NCBI GenBank assembly: GCA_017475785.1
Contig: JAFVEX010000009.1
Location: 1 to 6,728, forward strand
Source of the DNA: Eubacterium sp.
Lineage (GTDB): Bacteria > Bacillota_A > Clostridia > Lachnospirales > Lachnospiraceae
Direction: 5' to 3'
DNA length: 6,728 bases
Made by a program: the position numbers and the translations under genes. Under the pieces are notes generated by a model that searched no databases, was not told where the DNA came from, and saw nothing but the letters and a program-made list of their open reading frames with translations. This document shows, in pieces, positions 1 to 4,953 of the stretch. Positions within the stretch are counted from its first letter, which is position 1. Each line of letters opens with the position of its first letter.

Positions 1-35
1 CTTAAAGCCATTTTCTTAAAGCCATTTTCTTAAAA
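1..35. repeat. 14-bp tandem repeat, about 2.5 copies
   Basis: CTTAAAGCCATTTT occurs at 1-14 and again, identically, at 15-28, followed by a partial copy CTTAAAA at 29-35. The array may extend left of the window, so its true copy number is unknown. It is too short, and has no spacers, to be a CRISPR array. No reading frame runs through it on either strand: stop codons fall within the repeats. It may be slippage-prone AT-rich DNA or the tail of an upstream regulatory or terminator region; I cannot assign a function. Confidence 0.75.
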
Positions 36-147
36 CGACAGAAATTACATTACCCAAAAGATCTCCGGCTGATTACCAGATCGATTATTAGAATATCATA
101 GCACACGCGTTTTTATTTATCCAGAAAACAGATCCCCTGAGAGCGGA

Positions 148-185
148 ATATCCGCAATTTGACCAGAATTCATATCCGGAAATTG
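148..185 (+). promoter_or_regulatory. Direct repeat ATATCCGSAAWTTG, possible activator site
   Basis: ATATCCGCAATTTG (148-161) and ATATCCGGAAATTG (172-185) agree at 12 of 14 positions and start 24 bp apart. The pair lies about 40-75 bp upstream of the candidate -35 box of the isomerase gene, a usual place for an activator. AraC-type DNA-binding domains, such as the one on the response regulator encoded at 2238-3854, often bind directly repeated half-sites about two helical turns apart. Assigning this site to that regulator is inference. The core ATATCCNNAAW recurs upstream of the other two transcription units. Confidence 0.45.
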
Positions 186-223
186 TGAGATTTGACGGTA
201 TTTATCCCATATTCTGTATCTGA

Positions 224-252
224 TTGCAAATCTTTTTTTTGCGTGCTAAAGT
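224..252 (+). promoter_or_regulatory. Candidate sigma-A promoter for the isomerase gene
   Basis: TTGCAA (224-229, 4 of 6 matches to TTGACA) and TAAAGT (247-252, 4 of 6 matches to TATAAT) are separated by exactly 17 bp, much of it a T-run. Transcription would start near 259 and give a leader of about 44 nt before the ATG at 303. Both hexamers are imperfect, which fits a regulated promoter. A competing -35-like TTGACG at 192-197 has no good -10 partner at the right distance. Confidence 0.4.
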
Positions 253-266
253 AGATTTGTGGGAAG

Positions 267-285
267 TGAACGCAATTGCACGCAA
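267..285. promoter_or_regulatory. Candidate LacI-type operator between promoter and RBS
   Basis: TGAACGCAATTGCA (267-280) matches 8 of the 10 fixed positions of the cre-like LacI-family pattern TGNAANCGNTTNCA, though the central CG is CA here. It contains the perfect 8-bp palindrome GCAATTGC (272-279). GCACGCAA (278-285) overlaps it and is the exact reverse complement of TTGCGTGC at 239-246, 39 bp away centre to centre and next to the candidate -10 box. A repressor here would block early transcription of the isomerase gene. Candidate binders are the LacI-like protein encoded at 1200-2216 or CcpA. This rests on pattern only. Confidence 0.3.
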
Positions 286-302
286 CAAAGGAGGGAAAAG
301 TA

Positions 303-1091
303 ATGAAGTTCAAACGTTCCGCATGTATCGAGCCGCTGTATTCCGAGATTCCGTTTTATGACCGCTTTCAGGCAGCTGCTGATGATGGGTTCGAGTTTGT
401 AGAATTCTGGAGCTGGACCGATAAGGATCTGGACAAGGTGAAGGAAGCGGCGGAAAAAGCCGGTGTGGGAATCTCCGGCTTTAACGGCGACGCAGACTAC
501 TCGCTGATTGATCCGTCTCACAGAAAACCATATATGGATTTCCTGCGCCAGTCCGTCGCGGCTGCTCAGAAGATCGGCGCGAGAAGCGTCACCATTCACT
601 CAAACGCGCTCGGCGACGGCGGTATCGTGGTCAACCACTATGATGACGTCTCCGACACCATTAAAATCTGCTCCATGTTCGACATGCTGAAGGAATGCGC
701 GGAAATCGCGGAAGAGAGCGGCATTCAGATGAACCTCGAGGCACTGAATATCACGACCGACCACGTAGGCAATTTCCTTGAGAAGACCCAGATGGCGGCA
801 GAGATGACCCGCCTGATCGGATCCCCGAAGCTGAAGGTTCTCTACGATGTCTACCACATGCAGCTCAACGAAGGCTGCATCGGCGACACGATCAAGAACT
901 ACTGCGACCAGATGGGACACATCCACGTGGCGGACGCGCCGGGACGCCATGAGCCGGGCACCGGTGAAATAAACTACGCGTATGTCTTCAAGGCACTTGA
1001 GGAGAACGGATACGACGGTCTGATCGGCTACGAGCTGTTCCCGCTCAACAATACCGCGGAGGCAGTGAAGGCAATTATGGCGGTGGATTGA
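303..1091 (+). CDS. hyi: Hydroxypyruvate isomerase family protein (TIM barrel)
   Basis: A 262-residue cytoplasmic protein of the AP-endonuclease-2-like TIM-barrel superfamily, with the usual length of hydroxypyruvate isomerase (Hyi), which interconverts hydroxypyruvate and tartronate semialdehyde. Visible family signatures are NLEALN (Glu146), YDVYHMQLNEG (Asp182, His185), HIHVADAPGRHEPGTGEINY (His208, Arg215, Glu217) and GYELFP (Glu244). In this family Glu146, Asp182, His208 and Glu244 form the metal/catalytic set, and all are present, so it should be active. The ATG at 303 is chosen over an in-frame TTG at 276 because AAAGGAGGG ends 7 nt before 303, while the TTG has no such site. Paralogues such as OtnI (2-oxo-tetronate isomerase) and other sugar isomerases share these motifs. 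No gene for glyoxylate or tetronate metabolism is visible here, so the substrate is uncertain while the family is sure. It is probably the first gene after the promoter at 224-252. Confidence 0.88.
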   Translation: MKFKRSACIEPLYSEIPFYDRFQAAADDGFEFVEFWSWTDKDLDKVKEAAEKAGVGISGFNGDADYSLIDPSHRKPYMDFLRQSVAAAQKIGARSVTIHSNALGDGGIVVNHYDDVSDTIKICSMFDMLKECAEIAEESGIQMNLEALNITTDHVGNFLEKTQMAAEMTRLIGSPKLKVLYDVYHMQLNEGCIGDTIKNYCDQMGHIHVADAPGRHEPGTGEINYAYVFKALEENGYDGLIGYELFPLNNTAEAVKAIMAVD

Positions 1092-1102
1092 TATGATTAA
1101 AG

Positions 1103-1141
1103 CGCCAAAAAGCTTTCGTTCATGGATTCATAGTTTTGGCG
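1103..1141. promoter_or_regulatory. 8-bp inverted repeat between isomerase and lacI-like gene
   Basis: CGCCAAAA (1103-1110) and TTTTGGCG (1134-1141) are exact reverse complements separated by 23 bp, which include the local palindrome AAAGCTTT (1109-1116) overlapping the left arm. No T-run follows the right arm, so it is not a standard intrinsic terminator, and transcripts from the isomerase gene may read into the regulator genes. It lies just upstream of a possible -10 box (1155-1160), where an autoregulatory operator would be expected. An mRNA hairpin is the alternative. Confidence 0.4.
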
Positions 1142-1144
1142 AGC

Positions 1145-1160
1145 ATATCCTTAATATACT
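1145..1160 (+). promoter_or_regulatory. Possible weak promoter with ATATCCNNAAW motif
   Basis: TATACT (1155-1160) matches 5 of 6 bases of the -10 consensus, but no good -35 hexamer lies 16-18 bp upstream; AGTTTT is at the 17-bp position. The third intergenic ATATCCNNAAW copy (ATATCCTTAAT, 1145-1155) abuts and overlaps the -10 box by one base. A good -10 without a -35 suggests either an activator-dependent promoter or only read-through from upstream. Confidence 0.3.
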
Positions 1161-1199
1161 GATATAAAAAGATGTGAGGCAATAAGCAGGGGAGCAGCT

Positions 1200-2216
1200 A
1201 TGGCAGTTACGATTCAGCAGATTGCGGAGCGCGCGGGTGTCTCGCGCGGCACCGTGGACCGCGCGCTCAACAACCGGGGCAGGATTGCCCCGGAAGTCGC
1301 GGAAAACATTCTGAAGGTCGCGCAGGAGATGGGATACGTTCCGCGCGGCCGGAAGGCGCGCGCCCAGAAACAGCACCGCGTCGGCGTGATCACGCAGCTG
1401 GCCAAATATTCGTTTATGACGGAGGTCAACCGCGGGATTGCTGACGCGGCCAGAGAATTGAAGAATCAGAATGTCAGGCTGCTCCTTGAGGAAGGTCTTT
1501 CCGTCGATGAGAAGGAACAGCTGGCCGCGATCAACCGGCTTGTGGAACAGGGAATAGACGCCCTCGCGATCATGCCGGTTGATCACGACCTGATCCGCGA
1601 CCGTCTGAATGAACTCTGTGAGGCAGGAATTCCCGTCATCACATTCAACACAGACATCGCGGGAACGGACCGCGCCGTATTTGTCGGCATGGATAACGCC
1701 AAGAGCGGCAGAACGGCTGCTGGACTGATGGGGATGCTCACGCGCGGAACCGGGCGGATTCTGGTCATCACCGGCTTTTTCGGGAACCGGATCAACAGTC
1801 TGCGGGTGGAAGGGTTCGTCAGCGAGATCAAGCAGTCCTTCCCGGAAATGTCGATCGCCGGTGTGCAGAGCTGCTTTGATGACGCGGCAGAGGTGGAGTC
1901 CATCATCGTGAACGCCATGCTGGGCGGCCAGGAAATCGCAGGAATTCTCATTGTATCGGCGGGGCAGTCCGGGCTGGACGCGGCCTTCGCGAAGCTGCAG
2001 CCCGACCGGCGGCCGTATATCATCACATACGATCTGACGCCCTGGAGCAAGAAGGCACTCTCAGAGTCCAAAATTGACTTTCTGATCGACCAGGACGGTT
2101 ATTTCCAGGGGTATCGCTCCATCTGGCTGCTTGCGGCCGCGCTGCAGAGCGGCGAGCTGCCGGAGGAGGAATACGAGTTTACCGATATCAGCATCCGGAC
2201 GAAATACAATATTTAA
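1200..2216 (+). CDS. LacI-family transcriptional regulator, ribose-BP-like sensor domain
   Basis: A 338-residue cytoplasmic DNA-binding regulator of normal LacI-family length. Residues 4-48 form the N-terminal LacI helix-turn-helix (TIQQIAERAGVSRGTVDRAL, then GYVP at 45-48). Residues about 60-338 form a periplasmic-binding-protein-like ligand domain closest in style to RbsB/Peripla_BP_4 proteins. Likely sugar-contact positions are Asp152, Asp165, Asp278 and the DQDGYFQG stretch (297-304). Two features are unusual: the recognition region reads TVDRALN rather than TVSRVLN, and the hinge lacks the normal ARxL helix, with RGRKARAQKQ instead. The ligand is therefore probably a sugar or polyol, but I cannot say which. 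The ATG at 1200 has AGGGGAG at 1188-1194. The response regulator follows after 21 bp, so it is cotranscribed with the two-component genes. Likely targets are the flanking enzyme genes and its own operon. Confidence 0.9.
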   Translation: MAVTIQQIAERAGVSRGTVDRALNNRGRIAPEVAENILKVAQEMGYVPRGRKARAQKQHRVGVITQLAKYSFMTEVNRGIADAARELKNQNVRLLLEEGLSVDEKEQLAAINRLVEQGIDALAIMPVDHDLIRDRLNELCEAGIPVITFNTDIAGTDRAVFVGMDNAKSGRTAAGLMGMLTRGTGRILVITGFFGNRINSLRVEGFVSEIKQSFPEMSIAGVQSCFDDAAEVESIIVNAMLGGQEIAGILIVSAGQSGLDAAFAKLQPDRRPYIITYDLTPWSKKALSESKIDFLIDQDGYFQGYRSIWLLAAALQSGELPEEEYEFTDISIRTKYNI

Positions 2217-2237
2217 TAAATTACCAGGAGTGGATTT

Positions 2238-3854
2238 GTGTACAGAGTAATTATCGCGGATGATGAAGAGAAAATCTGCAAGCTGATCCAGATTCTCGTG
2301 GACTGGGAGGCGAAAGGGCTGGAGATCGCGGGCGTGGCGCATGACGGCCGCGAGGCGCTGGAGCTAGTGAAGGAGCAGGGCGCGGATATTATTATTACGG
2401 ATATCCGGATGCCGGAGCTGAACGGGCTGGATCTGGTCGAGGCGATCAAGAACGCGCGGCCGGATATTTCCTGCGTCATTATTTCCGGATACCAGGAGTT
2501 TGAGTACGCGCGGCGCGCGCTGCAGTACGGCGTCGAGGAGTACCTTCTCAAGCCGATCAGAGAAGAGGAGCTGAACCGCGTGCTGGATGAGATCATCAGC
2601 AAGAAGGATCTGATCAGACAGGAATCCGAAGAAAAAGCCGCGATGGAAATAACGTCTTCTGAACAGAAGAAGAAAATGCACAAACTACTTGTGCGTAATC
2701 TTGCGGAGGAAAACCAGGATCTTCGGGGAAAAACCCGGGAGGTCCTCGAAAAGGAATACTATTGCAGTCTTCCGGGCAGCGCTTCTGTTCTTTTTGGTGT
2801 GAAAGTGCACATGTTCAGCGAGCCTGGCGGGCATGAGGGACTGACCCTTGCGCTGAATCAGTGGGAGCAGGCAGCGGCTGAAGTTCTGGAAAAGAACGCG
2901 GTCTCTTTCTGGGAAACGGTTCTGCTCGATGATATTCTTTTCTGCTTCATCAATTATCCTGTGGAAATGCGCGCGGCGGTCCTGCAGATGATCCGTGACA
3001 CGGAACGCAAATATCTGCACAATGGGCTGTATAATGGTAAAATCCGCTATACAGTTGGTATCAGTGGAATCCACACTGATCCTGCGTCATGGTATCTGAT
3101 GGGCGGGGAAGTCCGTGCGGCACTTGCCGACCGTTTCCGAAAGGATCACCGGGATACCATACAATTCTGGGAAAGGCGTCAGGCGGTCTTCCACCTGGGT
3201 GAATTTATTAATATGCCTTTACAGAATCGGATTCTTGAAGCAGTGGAACAGCGCAAATCAGAGCCGGTCCTCGACGCAGTCCGGGTTCTGGACGAACGAA
3301 TCGCTGAGGAGCCCGAACTGGATGGCACGTTTATCTTTTCGATCTGGGAGGAGCTGATCAGCCTTGTCCTGATTGGATATAAAAATATTTTGTCCGATGA
3401 TGAGCGGGAACTGCAGCGGAAAAACGCGCTTGCCCGCATGAAGGGCAGTGCCGGACAGCGGGAGCTGCGCGAGCAGGTCGAGTTTTCGCTCCGTCAGATC
3501 AGGAAGCAGGGAGATCAGATCCTGAAGGAACGCTCCAGCAAACCTGTGGAAGAGGCAAAGCAGTATGTCGCGCTCCATTTCAGTGAGAACTGCGGACTGG
3601 AGGAGGTCAGCAGCCATGTAGGACTCAACCCAAGCTATTTTTCGGCCCTGTTCAAGCGAGAGGAAGAAGTTGGCTTTGTTGAATATGTCACGGGCGTCCG
3701 GATTCAGCGGGCAAAAGAGCTGTTGATGGATCGTGAGCGCAAGGTTCTGGAGATCGCGCAGAGTGTCGGCTACCAGGATGAAAAGTATTTTTCCCGGGCA
3801 TTTCGCAAGAATGTTGGCCTTTCCCCAAGAGAGTACCGCAGGCTGTATTGTTAG
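2238..3854 (+). CDS. YesN-type response regulator (REC, GGDEF-like middle, AraC HTH)
   Basis: A 538-residue cytoplasmic transcription factor controlled by phosphorylation. Residues 1-120 are a complete receiver: acidic pair Asp8/Asp9, phosphoacceptor Asp55 in IIITDIRMPELNG, Ser83 and Lys105 in YLLKP. Residues about 140-430 are a long linker; the stretch around YTVGISGIHTD (271-281) to residue 310 resembles the degenerate GGDEF-like domain common in YesN-type proteins, with no GGDEF catalytic motif. Residues about 437-538 are an AraC/XylS DNA-binding domain with two helix-turn-helix units (about 453-472 and 503-526) ending in GLSPREYRR. The GTG at 2238 is the start: CAGGAG sits 7 nt upstream, and the receiver begins at once with YRVIIADDE. 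The kinase gene begins 16 bp after the stop, so they are cognate partners. Such regulators usually activate sugar uptake or breakdown genes; the ATATCCNNAAW copies are candidate sites. Confidence 0.93.
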   Translation: MYRVIIADDEEKICKLIQILVDWEAKGLEIAGVAHDGREALELVKEQGADIIITDIRMPELNGLDLVEAIKNARPDISCVIISGYQEFEYARRALQYGVEEYLLKPIREEELNRVLDEIISKKDLIRQESEEKAAMEITSSEQKKKMHKLLVRNLAEENQDLRGKTREVLEKEYYCSLPGSASVLFGVKVHMFSEPGGHEGLTLALNQWEQAAAEVLEKNAVSFWETVLLDDILFCFINYPVEMRAAVLQMIRDTERKYLHNGLYNGKIRYTVGISGIHTDPASWYLMGGEVRAALADRFRKDHRDTIQFWERRQAVFHLGEFINMPLQNRILEAVEQRKSEPVLDAVRVLDERIAEEPELDGTFIFSIWEELISLVLIGYKNILSDDERELQRKNALARMKGSAGQRELREQVEFSLRQIRKQGDQILKERSSKPVEEAKQYVALHFSENCGLEEVSSHVGLNPSYFSALFKREEEVGFVEYVTGVRIQRAKELLMDRERKVLEIAQSVGYQDEKYFSRAFRKNVGLSPREYRRLYC

Positions 3855-3859
3855 ATTTC

Positions 3860-3864
3860 AGGGA
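3860..3864 (+). promoter_or_regulatory. RBS fixing the kinase start at 3871
   Basis: AGGGA, 6 nt before ATG 3871. The open frame runs back to an ATG at 3733, but that part overlaps the AraC domain of the response regulator, encodes no recognisable sequence (MSARFWRSRR and on), and has no good ribosome binding site. From 3871 the protein begins MKKKNLEYRS and enters its first membrane helix, as expected for this kinase family. Confidence 0.7.
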
Positions 3865-3870
3865 ACGCAA

Positions 3871-4953
3871 ATGAAAAAGAAAAACCTTGAATATCGCTCA
3901 AATCTGTTTATCTATTTTCTTGGAGCGCTGGTACTTTTTCTGGAGCTGCTTTTATTCAGTATTCTTACAAGGTTCCTGGAAGGCGGCCGGCTCGCGGTTC
4001 TGCTGGTGTGTATCCTTGCCGCAGACGCGGGGCTGTATGTACTGTTCCAACATTTGATCAGGCGTCCCCAGAGAGCAGTCAGGCAGCAGATCCTGGATTT
4101 TCTGGAGGGAAGGATTTTTGAAGAAATTTTTCATCCGGCGCATGATATGACAGCAGAGTCCCGCTGGATGCTGGAAAAATTTCACACGCTTCTGGATTCT
4201 GAAAAGACACTGGAACTGGCGGTCGAGCAGGCACGGTACCTTGCGCTTCAAAATCAGATTAATCCCCATTTTCTGTACAATACGCTGGATGCCATTCGAA
4301 CAGACGCGCTGATTGCCGGTGTTCCGTCTGTCGCGAAGGCGACAGAGGCGCTGGCAACATACTTTCGTTATACCATTTCAAATCTGGACCGTTACGCAAC
4401 ACTTACAGAAGAATTGAATAATGTAGAGGATTACATGACAATTCAGCAATATCGGTTTGGCGACAGGCTTCAGCTGAATCTGGATGCGGTCGATGAGGCG
4501 TGCAGAGCCTACTGTCTGCCGCGCATGACACTGCAGCCGCTGGTTGAAAACGCAATTTATCATGGCCTCGAGGCGAAAAGGAAAATGGGTACCGTGTCGA
4601 TTTGTGTGCATCCGACAGAGCAGATGATGATCATCCATGTGATTGATGACGGCGTCGGCATCGCACAGGCGCAGGTAGATCGTCTGAACGCGTCACTTGG
4701 ACGAGCTGATTCTGGTCATATCAGGTCGGAGCAGACGCGCGGTGGAATAGCAGTCAGAAATGTGAACAGCCGCATCAAGCTTCTGTTCGGAGAGCAGTAC
4801 GGGATGCAGATATTCAGCGAGGAAGGCAGGGGAACGGATGTCCGTATTACGCTCCCGGCGATCGGCAGGAGCGAGCTGGAAGAAGCGGATGAGACGTCAG
4901 GAAAGAGCGCCGGACAGGCAGCGGAACAGCATTCAGAGGAATCCGGTTTATGA
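3871..4953 (+). CDS. LytS/YesM-type sensor histidine kinase without extracellular domain
   Basis: A 360-residue membrane kinase. Two hydrophobic segments (about 11-33 and 41-60) are separated by only about 7 residues (RFLEGGR), giving a tight hairpin with both ends inside. Residues 62-125 are a cytoplasmic linker that could be a degenerate HAMP-like helical element. Residues 125-200 form the His_kinase (PF06580-type) dimerisation part, with phosphoacceptor His133 in NQINPHFLYNTLD. The ATPase part follows: N-box LVENAIYHG (Asn227), G1-box IDDGVGI (Asp259-Ile264) and RGGIAVRNV (290-298). All key motifs are intact, so it should be active and phosphorylate the response regulator encoded just upstream. 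Typical YesM kinases are near 580 residues with a large extracellular sensor and HAMP; this one lacks the sensor, so its signal must come from the membrane or a partner. The last 28 residues are an acidic tail. The stop overlaps the next gene by 4 bp. Confidence 0.92.
   Translation: MKKKNLEYRSNLFIYFLGALVLFLELLLFSILTRFLEGGRLAVLLVCILAADAGLYVLFQHLIRRPQRAVRQQILDFLEGRIFEEIFHPAHDMTAESRWMLEKFHTLLDSEKTLELAVEQARYLALQNQINPHFLYNTLDAIRTDALIAGVPSVAKATEALATYFRYTISNLDRYATLTEELNNVEDYMTIQQYRFGDRLQLNLDAVDEACRAYCLPRMTLQPLVENAIYHGLEAKRKMGTVSICVHPTEQMMIIHVIDDGVGIAQAQVDRLNASLGRADSGHIRSEQTRGGIAVRNVNSRIKLLFGEQYGMQIFSEEGRGTDVRITLPAIGRSELEEADETSGKSAGQAAEQHSEESGL
4935..4940 (+). promoter_or_regulatory. RBS of the pseudo-ATPase gene inside the kinase gene
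   Basis: AGAGGA, 9 nt before ATG 4950. Together with the ATGA stop-start overlap at 4950-4953, it indicates translational coupling, so kinase and pseudo-ATPase are probably made in similar amounts. Confidence 0.6.

Larger units (their letters stand above)
1..302. other. Gene-free leader upstream of the isomerase gene
   Basis: This stretch is AT-rich compared with the genes and has no supportable coding region on either strand. From left to right it holds the 14-bp tandem repeat (1-35), a weak GATCT/AGATC inverted repeat (60-64 and 78-82), a small GCGGA/TCCGC inverted repeat (143-147 and 151-155), the direct repeat at 148-185, a candidate promoter (224-252), a run of eight T residues (233-240), an inverted repeat TTGCGTGC/GCACGCAA (239-246 and 278-285), and the ribosome binding site AAAGGAGGG (287-295). 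The end of any upstream gene lies outside the window. Confidence 0.7.

Noticed and set aside
1..35. CRISPR array
   Set aside because: The repeat unit is 14 bp, copies are directly adjacent without spacers, and no cas gene is present.
60..82. GATCT/AGATC hairpin as a terminator of an upstream gene
   Set aside because: The stem has only 5 bp with a 13-nt loop and no T-run after it.
276..302. TTG start for the isomerase, adding 9 residues
   Set aside because: It would place the strong AAAGGAGGG site inside the coding region; that site is correctly spaced for ATG 303.
508..690. Small + strand open frame inside the isomerase gene
   Set aside because: It lies wholly within the isomerase coding region in another frame; the Ser/Thr-rich translation shows no domain and there is no ribosome binding site.
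2061..2683. Antisense open frames opposite the lacI-like and response-regulator genes
   Set aside because: They are shadows of well-supported + strand genes, with low-complexity translations (Ser/Arg-rich) and no family motifs. The same applies to the other - strand frames at 246-950, 1128-1586, 3179-3617 and 5749-6101.
3733..3870. Longer kinase start at ATG 3733, adding 46 residues
   Set aside because: The added part lies over the AraC domain of the response regulator, has no recognisable content and no good ribosome binding site; ATG 3871 has AGGGA and leads directly into the membrane hairpin.
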